Shown here in pieces: positions 24,857 through 33,667 of a stretch of DNA of 64,000 bases. This stretch comes from Armatimonadota bacterium. Its GTDB lineage: Bacteria; Armatimonadota; Fimbriimonadia; Fimbriimonadales; Fimbriimonadaceae. The translations under genes were made by a program, and so were the position numbers. The stretch spans positions 473,280-537,279 of the forward strand of contig JAFDWU010000001.1 of the NCBI GenBank assembly GCA_018268315.1. Direction: 5' to 3'. The notes beneath the pieces are model-generated. The model was given only the letters and a program-made list of their open reading frames with translations. It was not told the DNA's origin and searched no databases. Position 1 is the stretch's first letter. Every line of letters starts with the position of its first letter.

Positions 24857-26404
24857 CTATTCGGTCTCGTCGTCACCCTTCTTTTCTTCGACTTCTTCGT
24901 CCTCATCGCGTCCAAAGAAGCCTTTCAACATTCCTAGACGTTCACCGATGGTCGCTCCGGAGCCACTAAAGCTGCCTCTTCGCAGTGCAGACTCATCGAA
25001 GTCCGAATCGTCGCGCCCACGGCGAGGGCCGCTCTTGCCGCCGCTCTTCTTCTTGGCGCCGGGGCCGCCGCGTCCACGATCTGGGCCGCTGCGCAGGGAA
25101 TCTTCTTCGTAATCCGACGGAACAGCATCGCCTGCTGCGGGAGCAGGAACAGAACCGGCCGCGCGCATACTCAGCACCATTCGGCGCTCGTCTCCGCGAA
25201 GGTCGATGACCTGAACCTCAATTTCCTGGCCCTCGGTAACCACGTCTTCCGGCCGGCGAACCCGTCGGTAAGACATTTCACTGAGCGGCATGAACGCTTC
25301 CGCGCCCTCCGGCAGCTTGATGAAGACGCCACTCTGGACCATTCGGCCAATCGTGACCATCATCTTCTGACCAATCTTGTAGTTCTGAGCAATCAGGGTC
25401 CAAGGATCTGGCAGCACCTGACGGTGGCCAAGGCTAATCTTGCCCGCGCCTTCGTCAAGGCGAAGAACCATCACTTGAATCTTCTGCCCTTCCTTCAGCA
25501 TTTCGCGCGGATGAGCAATGCGCATCCAGCTCATTTCCGAAATGTGAAGCAGACCGTCAACGCCGCCGAGATCGACGAACGCGCCGTAATCAGTCAGGCG
25601 TCGGACCGTGCCGTCAAGCACGTCGCCCGGCTTAACCGACTTGAAAATCTCTTCCTTAACGTTCGCTCTGCGCTCTTCCTCCGCCTCGCGGTTAGAAAGC
25701 ACGACCTTCTTGCGGTCGCGATCGATCTCGATTACCTTAAGCGCCATCGGCTGCCCAAGATACTTCTCGAGATTGCGCTGCTTGCCGTTACCCACATGGG
25801 TTGCCGGAACAAAGCCGCGAACGCCAACATCGGCAACGAGGCCACCCTTGACCCGGTCAACGATCTGCGCGTTGATCATGGTCTTATCGTGGAAGGCGTG
25901 CTCGATACGATCCCAAACTTCTTCGAAATCCGCTCGCTTCTTGGAAACGATCGGGTTGCCTTCTTGGCCCTCTGGGCGAAGAACGACGACCTGGATCTTG
26001 TCGCCAACCTTGAAGTGGTCCTTAGCCGACGTGATATTGTCGTTTGTAAGCTCATTAAAGGGAACGATGCCTTCAGACTTCGTTCCTACATCAACGAACA
26101 GCCGATCATTCTCGACTTGGATGATGGTCGCTTCGACGCGATCTCCCTTCGATAGCTTCTTGAAGGTTCCGCCATCATCATCGCCTCCTTCCATGGCCGA
26201 TAACGCTGCTTCAAACAGCGCCATATCATCGGGATCTGGTTCGGCCCGGGTCTCGGCAGCCTCTCGCTTCGCCGGTTTCTTGGCAGCGGCGGGGGCTTCA
26301 ACAGTCGAAGCAACCGGTTTATCGGTTGCGGTTTGGTCGGGCGTCGCAGTTTCGGTGCTCGAATCAGCTGCCGTCTGCGGCGTCAAATGCTCGTCAATGG
26401 TCAT
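24857..26404 (-). CDS. rpsA: 30S ribosomal protein S1 (S1 RNA-binding repeats)
   Basis: A protein of 515 residues. Four S1 domains follow one another: residues about 83-150 (SKGDRVEATIIQVENDRLF), 170-235 (VKGGLVADVGVRGFVPATHV), 255-323 (YGAFVDLGGVDGLLHISEMS) and 340-408 (SGVFIKLPEGAEAFMPLSEM). The N-terminal 80 residues are acidic, Ala/Thr-rich and disordered. The C-terminus is a charged Gly/Arg/Asp tail. S1 helps mRNA bind the small ribosomal subunit. The four-repeat form is common outside Proteobacteria. It is divergent from the ppx gene, with a short shared promoter region; coaE follows. Confidence 0.93.
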   Translation of the reverse strand: MTIDEHLTPQTAADSSTETATPDQTATDKPVASTVEAPAAAKKPAKREAAETRAEPDPDDMALFEAALSAMEGGDDDGGTFKKLSKGDRVEATIIQVENDRLFVDVGTKSEGIVPFNELTNDNITSAKDHFKVGDKIQVVVLRPEGQEGNPIVSKKRADFEEVWDRIEHAFHDKTMINAQIVDRVKGGLVADVGVRGFVPATHVGNGKQRNLEKYLGQPMALKVIEIDRDRKKVVLSNREAEEERRANVKEEIFKSVKPGDVLDGTVRRLTDYGAFVDLGGVDGLLHISEMSWMRIAHPREMLKEGQKIQVMVLRLDEGAGKISLGHRQVLPDPWTLIAQNYKIGQKMMVTIGRMVQSGVFIKLPEGAEAFMPLSEMSYRRVRRPEDVVTEGQEIEVQVIDLRGDERRMVLSMRAAGSVPAPAAGDAVPSDYEEDSLRSGPDRGRGGPGAKKKSGGKSGPRRGRDDSDFDESALRRGSFSGSGATIGERLGMLKGFFGRDEDEEVEEKKGDDETE

Positions 26405-26516
26405 ACTTTGCTTGAATAGCTCCTGAATTCAGTTCTCCTTAGAGTACCCCGAAACGCCTGCGATGCGTTCCCTGGCTAGCTTAGGCTTAACTTGGATAGG
26501 ACGTAAACTTACCCCA

Positions 26517-27449
26517 ATGCGAAAAGCCGTTATCGATGTCGGATCAAATTCAGTGCTTCTCTTAATAGAGGAACTTGATAGCGGCAATTGGAAGACTGTG
26601 CGCGAAGCCACCGCTGTAACTTCGCTGGGCGAAGGTGTAAAGCAAACCGGCAAACTCGGCGAACCCGGAATTGCGAATACTTTGGCGGCTCTTCAAGATT
26701 TTTTTAAAATTGCCAACGATTGCGGTTGTTCGCAAATTCGAGCCGCCGCAACAATGGCGGCGAGAATGGCAACCAACACCAGCGAATTTCTGGAGCGAGC
26801 AACGGCGCAAGGAACTCCTTGTGAAGTTCTTCCCGGGGAAGAAGAAGCCCAGCTGGGTTTCGAAGCCGCCGCCCTTGATCCATCTTTTGGGATGCATCCT
26901 CGCCTGTCGATCATCGACGTGGGCGGCCAAAGCACGGAACTCGTTACCGCCGAGCGCAAACCTGATGGCTGGGAGATGCTGTTTCGCCGAAGCTTCCCCA
27001 TCGGCACCCTGGCCCTCCTCAGCGGAACCCTGAGCGACGAAACCCCGCAAGCGCCCGCCATTCTGCGAGCCGTTGCCGAGATCGACGACATCATTGGCAT
27101 GGATTACCTTCCCCACCAAGCGGGATACCCCATTGTCCTCGGCGCAACCGGCACCAACCTCGTCTCTATTCGCGAGCACTTGATGCAGTGGGAGCCGCTA
27201 AAGGTCCACGGCGCATGGCTGGATTACGAAGAAATCAGCAAAGCAAGCCACTGGCTGTTTGGGCTTTCTTTCGAACTCCGGTCGGAAGTCGTGGGAATGG
27301 AGCCCGGCCGCGAGCGCACCCTGCCGATCGGCGCGCTCATCCTAGAGCGCTTCCTTCAGAAGATTCACGTCCTCGGCTGCGCGGTCTCCGTCCGTGGTTG
27401 GCGGCACGCGATGCTGGAAAAGGCGGACGACCCAATACCGGCGAAGTAG
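26517..27449 (+). CDS. Ppx/GppA-family exopolyphosphatase/pppGpp phosphatase
   Basis: A protein of 310 residues with the actin-like ATPase fold. KAVIDVGSNSVLLLIEEL is the phosphate-1 motif. Later motifs are CSQIRAAATMAARMATNT, CEVLPGEEEAQLGFEAA, SIIDVGGQSTELV and the C-terminal RERTLPIGALILERFL. The family degrades inorganic polyphosphate or the alarmone pppGpp. At this length it has the two N-terminal domains only and lacks the HD-like C-terminal domain of E. coli Ppx. The ATG at 26517 fits the family start. The gene comEA begins 14 bases downstream, so they may be cotranscribed. Confidence 0.9.
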   Translation: MRKAVIDVGSNSVLLLIEELDSGNWKTVREATAVTSLGEGVKQTGKLGEPGIANTLAALQDFFKIANDCGCSQIRAAATMAARMATNTSEFLERATAQGTPCEVLPGEEEAQLGFEAAALDPSFGMHPRLSIIDVGGQSTELVTAERKPDGWEMLFRRSFPIGTLALLSGTLSDETPQAPAILRAVAEIDDIIGMDYLPHQAGYPIVLGATGTNLVSIREHLMQWEPLKVHGAWLDYEEISKASHWLFGLSFELRSEVVGMEPGRERTLPIGALILERFLQKIHVLGCAVSVRGWRHAMLEKADDPIPAK

Positions 27450-27462
27450 TAATATTGCCCTC

Positions 27463-28104
27463 ATGGGCCTTTCGGGAGTCCAGAGGGAGCGATGGGGGTA
27501 CGTCGGCGCGGCAAGCGTAATCCTTGCCGGGCTTGGATACTATGGCGCCCATAGCTTGCGCCCCGCGGCAGCGCCTCCGCTACAAGTCCACTTCGGCAAC
27601 TCCACTGCGCCAGTTTCGGCTAATGCACGAATCGTGTGCCACGTAACCGGAGCGGTAAAGAAGCCTGGAGTCTATGAGCTTGCATCCGGCGCGCGCGTGC
27701 AAGACGCTGTCGCCGCCGCTGGCGGCGCTTTGCCCAACGCCGACATCGAAGCAGTGAACCTTGCCGCGTTTGCGGCCGACGGCCAACAGATTCTCGTTCC
27801 AAAGAAGGAGGACGCCGTTACTTCTCCCGCCAGTGTTAGTCGTTCACCCGGCAAAGCCAACAGCCACAAGTCTCGCGGCCACGGTCATCGGAAAGAGCCA
27901 CCGCCCCTGCATTCAATTTCTTTAAACCACGCTGGAGCGGATGAACTCACCCGCATTCCCGGGATCGGACCCGCCACCGCCGAAAAGATCATCCAGTACC
28001 GCGCCGGGATCGGCGGATTCAAATACATTGATGAGCTGCGCAATGTGAAAGGAATGGGCGCGAAGAAGCTGGAGTCGATCCGCCAGTACTTCAAGCTTCC
28101 CTAA
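27463..28104 (+). CDS. comEA: ComEA-type competence protein (SLBB and helix-hairpin-helix)
   Basis: A protein of 213 residues. An N-terminal anchor helix (VGAASVILAGLGYYGA) leads to a SLBB domain (ARIVCHVTGAVKKPGVYELA, AFAADGQQILVPKKE). A basic linker rich in His, Lys and Arg follows, then a C-terminal pair of helix-hairpin-helix motifs (ADELTRIPGIGPATAEKIIQ, FKYIDELRNVKGMGAKKLES). ComEA binds double-stranded DNA outside the inner membrane during transformation. The rest of the uptake machinery (comEC, type IV pilus) is not in the window. The start at 27463 lies 14 bases after the ppx stop. Confidence 0.92.
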   Translation: MGLSGVQRERWGYVGAASVILAGLGYYGAHSLRPAAAPPLQVHFGNSTAPVSANARIVCHVTGAVKKPGVYELASGARVQDAVAAAGGALPNADIEAVNLAAFAADGQQILVPKKEDAVTSPASVSRSPGKANSHKSRGHGHRKEPPPLHSISLNHAGADELTRIPGIGPATAEKIIQYRAGIGGFKYIDELRNVKGMGAKKLESIRQYFKLP

Positions 28105-28189
28105 ACCGTCGGCGGTTCTTCTGACAATTGCGCTGCAATAAGAACGCAGTCGGGTAGAAATACTGACAGTTGAATTATCAGGAGACCCC

Positions 28190-29314
28190 ATGACTAAGTC
28201 CATTCCTTTCGCGCTTGCGCTTGCCTTCGTTCCCGCCTTTGGTTCTGTCCAGGAAGACAAATCGTATCTCGGCATCTTCGTCGAGACCCATGTGATGCAG
28301 ATCGCCGGCGTAAAGCCCGAGCCGATGCCCCAGATGCCTCCCGGATTCAAGCTGCCCGCCAGCGTTATGGCGATGATGCCGGGCAAGGCGCACCGCATTC
28401 TCAACGTCCGTCTCTGGTCGCCTTCGATTGCGCCGAGCAGCGCCACCGCCTCGATCGCCCCACCGGAAGGCCTCAAGCTTGGCAGCACGTTGAACCTTCA
28501 GCTCTACCGCCCAACGCCAGCCCCAACCGGCGGCGCCACCGGCGGACGCGGCGGCAAAGGTGAGCGGAAGGACCTGACGGTCAAGATTTATTGGGGCTCA
28601 TCAGAGACCGTGCAGGAAGGTCAACCCAAGATCTTCTCCACCGCGAACATGACCCCCGAACAAGGCCGAGCAATCGGTGTGCGAATGCAATCCATGAACC
28701 CCATGGGGATGCGCGGAAGGGGCGCGCATGGAGACTACTTCTATAAGGATGGCTGGACCACCGCCTATTGGCCGACCGACAAGGAGCCCGGCGAGATCGC
28801 CGATGACGCTGCTCTCCCAGGCACATACAGCCTCTCCACGAACTACACCGGCAACGTCTCCATCGACGCTCCATCCAATGTGGACTTCCTTGCCCCAATC
28901 GAAATGACCGCGCCTGACCTAGGAACCAAGCCAAATCTCGCTGATTCGCTGCCTTTCCAGTGGTCGGTAATCCCGAACGCGCTTGGCCTTTATGCCTCCG
29001 CCTTTGGCTTCGAAGAGAAGACCAACACGCTCATCATCTGGACCTCCTCCGAGGTGTACGCCGATGAACTTCTGAACACAAACGACTTCCTTCAGATGGC
29101 GGAGGTCCGCGATATGGTTCGCAGGAAGCTCTTTATGAACGGCGCATCGAGCGCGGTCACCATCCCGGCCGGCATCTTCAAAGAAGCTGATTTCGCCATG
29201 TTCAACATGGTGGGATACGGCCCGGGAACGGCGAAGGACGACACTCAGCCAGTTCCGCGAATCCAGACGAAGACCTCGCTGATGCTCATGCTCGGCGGCA
29301 AGAAAGCCCGCTAA
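28190..29314 (+). CDS. Secreted hypothetical protein
   Basis: A protein of 374 residues. The start follows CAGGAGA at a good distance. The signal peptide is TKSIPFALALAFVPAFGSV. The mature part has a Gly/Arg-rich linker near residue 120 (GGATGGRGGKGERKD), methionine-rich patches (MRMQSMNPMGMRGRG region) and beta strands. No enzyme motif or membrane helix is visible. I do not recognise a family. It stands alone, with a hairpin terminator behind it, and is read toward the next minus-strand secreted protein. Confidence 0.75.
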   Translation: MTKSIPFALALAFVPAFGSVQEDKSYLGIFVETHVMQIAGVKPEPMPQMPPGFKLPASVMAMMPGKAHRILNVRLWSPSIAPSSATASIAPPEGLKLGSTLNLQLYRPTPAPTGGATGGRGGKGERKDLTVKIYWGSSETVQEGQPKIFSTANMTPEQGRAIGVRMQSMNPMGMRGRGAHGDYFYKDGWTTAYWPTDKEPGEIADDAALPGTYSLSTNYTGNVSIDAPSNVDFLAPIEMTAPDLGTKPNLADSLPFQWSVIPNALGLYASAFGFEEKTNTLIIWTSSEVYADELLNTNDFLQMAEVRDMVRRKLFMNGASSAVTIPAGIFKEADFAMFNMVGYGPGTAKDDTQPVPRIQTKTSLMLMLGGKKAR

Positions 29315-29330
29315 GCTTCTCTTAGCGTCG

Positions 29331-29355
29331 AACCTCCGCCGAATGGCGGAGGGTT
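29331..29355. terminator. Bidirectional hairpin terminator
   Basis: AACCTCCGCC, a 4-base loop GAAT and GGCGGAGGGTT form a stem of about ten pairs with one bulge. It lies between two convergent genes and is followed by a pyrimidine-rich stretch (GGCTTCTTT). Confidence 0.65.
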
Positions 29356-29362
29356 GGCTTCT

Positions 29363-30202
29363 TTATCCTCGCCTTCCTTCGGTTTCGGTCGTTTCGGTTT
29401 GCGCCGGCACGTGAATGCTCGGCTTAGCGGCGTCAATCACCGTCCGCTTGGCCAAGAACGTTAAAGGCATGCCGGTGGCCATATCTACCGTCCATTTGCC
29501 AGATTGTTCCTCGGTGAGCAGCAGCGCCTCGCGCCTACCAGCGATATAGTTATTGAAGCTCCCCGTTATCCAGGCCTTGGCACGAAACGAGATGGTGGCG
29601 GTCTTTTGCACCAGATCAACTGAATCCAAGCGATAGTTACAGACCGTGTCCATGCCCTTCACCCAATACAACTGGCCTGCTTCAAAACCTTCGTTTCCCA
29701 CATGGATCGGCGCCTGCCAGGTTGAACCAATGCCCACCGACGTCACAGGATAGCTGAGTTCCAAGAACCCGACCTCGTACAATCCGCATGCCTTGGCTGC
29801 CATCATTCCGGCCCAACCAGCGTCATTTGAACCCGCAAATCGCCAAGACCTGCCAACTCCTCCTGTTGTAAATGGGCGGCTGAGGCGCAGATTTTTCACC
29901 TTGCCCGCAATCTTGGGGAGCCATTTGCTATCTGCCGCAATAGCCGCGTGTCCCTTAAATTGCGTGACGGTCAGGACCAGTCGGCCCACATCCTTTCCAC
30001 TCGCAAATACTCGAATGCCTATTTCGTGGGTCTGATCGCCATTTCCCGAACCCTGGGGGCTCGTACGCCATATGCGGTGAATTCGGAAATCGAACTGCTT
30101 AGGAGGCTGGAAGCGAAGACGGTAGGGAGCCGTGAGGGGTGGGGTACCCGTCACGCGGACTTCATCAGCTTGCAAAGAGACCGCAAGGAGAAATGCCGCC
30201 AT
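29363..30202 (-). CDS. Secreted beta-rich hypothetical protein
   Basis: A protein of 279 residues. A short signal peptide (AAFLLAVSLQA) precedes a beta-rich mature region (YRLRFQPPKQFDFRIHRIWR, then VGRLVLTVTQFKG). The C-terminal part has WTVDMATGMPLTFLAKRTV, a pattern like the treatment motif near the end of the tandem paralogues at 9688-11903 and of the protein at 56152-57576. This hints at one widespread secreted fold, but the likeness is weak. No catalytic residues are apparent. It sits just behind the racemase-like gene's 3' end and is read in the same direction, 29 bases away. Confidence 0.7.
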   Translation of the reverse strand: MAAFLLAVSLQADEVRVTGTPPLTAPYRLRFQPPKQFDFRIHRIWRTSPQGSGNGDQTHEIGIRVFASGKDVGRLVLTVTQFKGHAAIAADSKWLPKIAGKVKNLRLSRPFTTGGVGRSWRFAGSNDAGWAGMMAAKACGLYEVGFLELSYPVTSVGIGSTWQAPIHVGNEGFEAGQLYWVKGMDTVCNYRLDSVDLVQKTATISFRAKAWITGSFNNYIAGRREALLLTEEQSGKWTVDMATGMPLTFLAKRTVIDAAKPSIHVPAQTETTETEGRRG

Positions 30203-30231
30203 AAAGTAATGCTACACCCAAAACCCGGTTG

Positions 30232-30969
30232 CTAACGCTCTGGCCCAACTGAAAGCCAGCCTGCCGTGACCGTCAGCGGATGCTTGTCCAGCGCCTGGCG
30301 AACCGCGTACTTCGCCAGCAGCCTCGTCGAGTCCAGAATCGGAAGCGGGGAGTTCTCTGCCGTTACGATCAAGGGGATCTCCGTGCAGCCTAGAATCACG
30401 CACTCCGCGCCACGCGCTTTTAGGTCGCGTATCGCCTGAAGGAAGTACTCCGTGGTCGCAGGGCTGAACACACCCTGGCAAAGCTCATCGAAGATCGCCG
30501 AGTTGATGCGATCGCGCACCGGCTCATCGGGAATCAGTCGGTTGAGGCCCCGCTTCTCAAGCGCGTTGGCGTAAACCGAGCCCGTCATCGTCCACTTCGT
30601 GCCAAGCAGCCCGACATTCTTCCAACCCGATGCGGCTATTTCGTGGCAAACGACTTCCGCGATATGAAGACCCGGGATCGGGAGCTTATTGGCAATCTGC
30701 TCCAGCACCAGGTGGGCAGTGTTGTCGGGGCAGATGTAGAAGTCCGCGCCCGCATCGGCGACCCGCACCACACCTTCCGCTAAGTGCTTGCCGACCGTCT
30801 CGTAGTCGCCGCTCTCCCAAGCGGGCATGCTCAGCCCCATTGGCAGGATGCTCATCGCGATGGTCGGATGCATGTGTGGGCCAAGCGCCTCCGCCCCTTC
30901 CCGGCACGCGGTGATGAAGCAAAGCGCGCCGCCTTCGGCGCTATGCGCCGCAATCCCGATGGTTTTCAT
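30232..30969 (-). CDS. Aspartate/glutamate racemase-family protein
   Basis: A protein of 245 residues with the two-domain racemase fold. The start is TIGIAAHSAEGGALCFITAC. The first catalytic region reads FYICPDNTAHLV, where the usual CxNTxH cysteine position is proline and a cysteine sits one residue earlier. The second catalytic region is intact: CVILGCTEIPLIV. Members interconvert L- and D-aspartate or glutamate without cofactor, or act as maleate isomerase or hydantoin racemase relatives. With the first cysteine shifted, the reaction is uncertain. It lies upstream of a secreted hypothetical protein on the same strand. Confidence 0.85.
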   Translation of the reverse strand: MKTIGIAAHSAEGGALCFITACREGAEALGPHMHPTIAMSILPMGLSMPAWESGDYETVGKHLAEGVVRVADAGADFYICPDNTAHLVLEQIANKLPIPGLHIAEVVCHEIAASGWKNVGLLGTKWTMTGSVYANALEKRGLNRLIPDEPVRDRINSAIFDELCQGVFSPATTEYFLQAIRDLKARGAECVILGCTEIPLIVTAENSPLPILDSTRLLAKYAVRQALDKHPLTVTAGWLSVGPER

Positions 30970-31070
30970 GGTCTTTCGGAATTACACCCAAAGGGATCGG
31001 AGAGTTGAGCCTGTCATGTGAGGCGAAAGCGCAACTGCACCCTATGACCACTCACTGCAGGTCAAAACGT

Positions 31071-31091
31071 AACTGGCGGAGAGGGTGGGAT
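31071..31091. repeat. Direct repeat of the tRNA-Ser 3' end (outer copy)
   Basis: These 21 bases are identical to 31186-31206, which covers the CCA end, acceptor 3' strand and part of the T arm of tRNA-Ser. The copies are 115 bases apart in the same orientation. A repeat of a tRNA 3' end is the usual mark left by a tRNA-targeting integrase, so this may be an attachment-site remnant; 94 bases without a gene lie between the copies. Confidence 0.6.
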
Positions 31092-31187
31092 GGCTCCTAC
31101 GGAGATCCGCTTCTCACCGATATCACGGTTCGCCCATACGAACCTTTCGGGTTCTCATCAACCCTCACGTCGGTTTCGTAATCGAAA

Positions 31188-31276
<89 letters not shown>

Positions 31277-31319
31277 GCCGGATAGTATGGCCCATCGAAC
31301 CTGAAACCCGCAACCGACG

Positions 31320-32132
31320 CTAGCCAATCAGCGCGCTCACCGCATCCAGCAGCGGCGCAGGCCGCACCAGCACCGCCCGAACGTCCCCGTACCCCGCCGC
31401 AAGCAGCTTCGCGGCCAGTTCCTGGCCGTTCGGCGCGGAAAAGCAGAACCCGTCCTCAACCACCTCGATCTGAACCCCGAACGGCTCCAGCAGCGAGCGG
31501 TAGCTTTCCCCACGCGCGGTTTCCACTGTTACCCGCTCCTTCCCCACCTGCTTGCGAAGCTCGGCCACCGACCCGAAGAACGCCTTCTCGCCATCCTTCA
31601 GAATCAGCACCTTATCGAATGCCTCGATCAGCCCGGCGTCGCCGGTCGCCGCCACCATCGCCGAACCAGCGCCCGCTTCCCGCCACAGCGAAAACAGCCC
31701 CTCGCGCGCCCACGAATCCAGCTCATCGAAGGTCCGACCCACTAGATACACGCTTTGCGGTGAGAGAAACATCGGAACCAGGCTGGCCGCCGCCTGCAAA
31801 CCACCACTCAAGGCGTCCAACCGAGACTGACGGAAGGGCCACAAGCCAAGAAGACTCGTAACATGGGCAAACCGCTCAGACTCGGACCGCTTGGCAAGTG
31901 TGCTGAGCTTCGCCCGACCAAGGCGCGAAAACACCTGCGGCTCCGCTAGCGGCGAAGCCGCCCAAATTCGCCCGGAATCTCCGCCGCGCCCGCCGAGCGC
32001 GCGCATCAAGGATCGCTTGCCGGAACCCGCTTTGCCCACAACCACCAGCGATTCGCCGGATAGAAGCGAAAAGCTGAACGGCCGAGCGTCTGGGCGAAGC
32101 ACCAGATTCTCGACAATGATGAGCGGGTCCAT
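31320..32132 (-). CDS. Degenerate ABC-transporter-type ATPase domain protein
   Basis: A protein of 270 residues. It keeps the ABC ATPase plan but has decayed motifs. Walker A is VGKAGSGKRSLM, with arginine where Ser/Thr should follow the lysine. The signature is DALSGGLQAAA. Walker B (SVYLVGRTFDELD) lacks the usual hydrophobic-D-E pair. The switch histidine region reads VAATGDAGLIEAFDKVLILK. A C-terminal extension of about 70 residues follows, similar in layout to those of ABC export ATPases. ATP hydrolysis is doubtful; it could be a regulatory partner or one half of a heterodimer. Last gene of a tight operon, 9 bases after the peptidase. Confidence 0.75.
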   Translation of the reverse strand: MDPLIIVENLVLRPDARPFSFSLLSGESLVVVGKAGSGKRSLMRALGGRGGDSGRIWAASPLAEPQVFSRLGRAKLSTLAKRSESERFAHVTSLLGLWPFRQSRLDALSGGLQAAASLVPMFLSPQSVYLVGRTFDELDSWAREGLFSLWREAGAGSAMVAATGDAGLIEAFDKVLILKDGEKAFFGSVAELRKQVGKERVTVETARGESYRSLLEPFGVQIEVVEDGFCFSAPNGQELAAKLLAAGYGDVRAVLVRPAPLLDAVSALIG

Positions 32133-32141
32133 ACAGCCCCT

Positions 32142-33209
32142 TTAGAACTCGAGAAGCTCTTTCGTGCTGGTGTCGAAGATCTCAACGCCGGTGGAGGTCA
32201 CCACCACGTCGTTCTCAATTCGAACGCCGCCGTAGCCTTCGATGTAAACGCCCGGTTCAACCGTCCAAACCTGGCCCTCTTCAAGCACAATCTCGCTGGA
32301 AGGTCCGAGCGCGCCGCCATCGTGCACTGCAATGCCAAGACCGTGGCCCAAGGAATGCCCGAAATACTTCGCAAGGCCCTTCTCATCCAAAATCTCTCGG
32401 CACCTGGCATCTACATCGCGCCCCTTCACGCCCGGCTTCATCATTTCAATCGAAGCTAGCTGCGACTTCAGCACCTGGTTGTAAATCTCTTTGTGGCGAT
32501 CAGTCGCCTTGCCGATGACCACCGTTCGCGTGATGTCGCTCTTATAACCCTGGTAGTCCGCGCCGAAGTCCATCGTCAGGAAATCGCCATCCACCAGCAC
32601 TCGGTCGGTCGATTTGCCGTGGGGGCGCGCGCTGTTCGGCCCGCTCACCACAATCGCGTCAAAGGCAAGCGGCGCATGCTGACGCCGAATAAAGAACTCC
32701 AGCTCCAGCAACAGGTCGTACTCGGTAACGCCCGCGCGAATGACCTTGCGCATGTGCTCGTAGGTCGCATCGGCAATCTTGCACGCCTTGCGAAGCTTGT
32801 CCTGCTCTTCGGCTGTCTTGATCTGCCGCACCGGGCCGACGATGCCCGCCAGCGGCCGAAACTTGACATTGGGAACTGCCGCCTCCCAACCCTGCAGAGT
32901 GGAAACAGTCACCGTCTCGCTCTCAAATCCAACTTCGGTGACGCCGTTCTCAGCCATCACCTGGCCAAGAAACTTTGCGCCCGTCATCGGCGCGGCAAAG
33001 GTGTGCACGTCGTACCCCTTCACCTGCTCTCTTGCCTGAATCGCATAGCGGCTGTCGGTAATGAAGATCGCTTTATCGACGCCGATCACCGCGTAGCCAA
33101 ACGAGCCGGTAAAACCGGTCGCCCATCCAACATTCGTGGGATCGCTCAACAGAACAGTGGGAAAACCTTCTTTGGCAATGCGAGCCTGTAACCTCTGTAA
33201 ATTAGACAT
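32142..33209 (-). CDS. Xaa-Pro aminopeptidase/dipeptidase (M24 family)
   Basis: A protein of 355 residues. The N-terminal creatinase-like domain (residues 1-125) precedes the pita-bread catalytic domain. Metal ligands are visible: LTMDFGADYQGYKSD (two aspartates), HSLGHGLGIAVHD (histidine), WTVEPGVYIEGYGG (glutamate) and GVRIENDVVV (glutamate). The enzyme releases N-terminal residues next to proline, using two metal ions. The ATG at 33209 overlaps the aroQ stop as TGATG, a coupled junction. This aroQ-pepP-type order is also common in Firmicutes. Confidence 0.94.
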   Translation of the reverse strand: MSNLQRLQARIAKEGFPTVLLSDPTNVGWATGFTGSFGYAVIGVDKAIFITDSRYAIQAREQVKGYDVHTFAAPMTGAKFLGQVMAENGVTEVGFESETVTVSTLQGWEAAVPNVKFRPLAGIVGPVRQIKTAEEQDKLRKACKIADATYEHMRKVIRAGVTEYDLLLELEFFIRRQHAPLAFDAIVVSGPNSARPHGKSTDRVLVDGDFLTMDFGADYQGYKSDITRTVVIGKATDRHKEIYNQVLKSQLASIEMMKPGVKGRDVDARCREILDEKGLAKYFGHSLGHGLGIAVHDGGALGPSSEIVLEEGQVWTVEPGVYIEGYGGVRIENDVVVTSTGVEIFDTSTKELLEF

Positions 33210-33667
33210 CAAACAACCTCTCTTTCTAGATTCAAAAGCGCGTCGATTGCCATGAGGTAACCGAACCCGCCAAAACCAACAACTTGCCCGATCGTGACCG
33301 GGGCGATGACCGATTCCCTTCGGAATGCTTCCCTGGAATGCACATTCGAAAGGTGAACTTCAACAACCGGAATTCGCACGCTTGCCAGCGCATCGCGTAA
33401 CGCGTACGAGTAGTGCCCGAGCGCGCCCGGGTTAATCACAATCGCATCCGCCCACCGACGGGCTTCTTGAATCTGGTCGATCAGTTGCCCCTCGATGTTG
33501 CTCTGCAGAATTCGCACGTTCACGCCCTTCTTCTGGGCGTGCTGCTGAATCTCGGCGTCGATCTCTTCAAGCGGCTTCTTTCCGTACACGTCCGGCTCTC
33601 GGAAGCCGGTCATGTTCAGGTTCGGACCGTTCAAAACTAAGATTTGGAATGGATTAGTCTCACTCAT
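33209..33667 (-). CDS. aroQ: 3-dehydroquinate dehydratase, type II
   Basis: A protein of 152 residues, the normal length. It dehydrates 3-dehydroquinate to 3-dehydroshikimate in the shikimate pathway. LVLNGPNLNMTGFREPDVYG is the N-terminal signature, with the flexible lid and catalytic tyrosine. IVINPGALGHYSYALRDAL binds substrate. VEVHLSNVHSREAFRRESV carries the catalytic histidine. The start overlaps the Trm112 stop by four bases (ATGA). The other aromatic-acid genes are not in the window. Confidence 0.97.
   Translation of the reverse strand: MSETNPFQILVLNGPNLNMTGFREPDVYGKKPLEEIDAEIQQHAQKKGVNVRILQSNIEGQLIDQIQEARRWADAIVINPGALGHYSYALRDALASVRIPVVEVHLSNVHSREAFRRESVIAPVTIGQVVGFGGFGYLMAIDALLNLEREVV

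Noticed and set aside
25424-26426. Two long plus-strand frames across rpsA
   Set aside because: They are antisense to four clear S1 domains; the translations are biased shadows with no motif.
32493-33191. Long open frame antisense to the M24 peptidase
   Set aside because: It covers a gene with full metal-binding motifs on the other strand and has no family-like sequence of its own.
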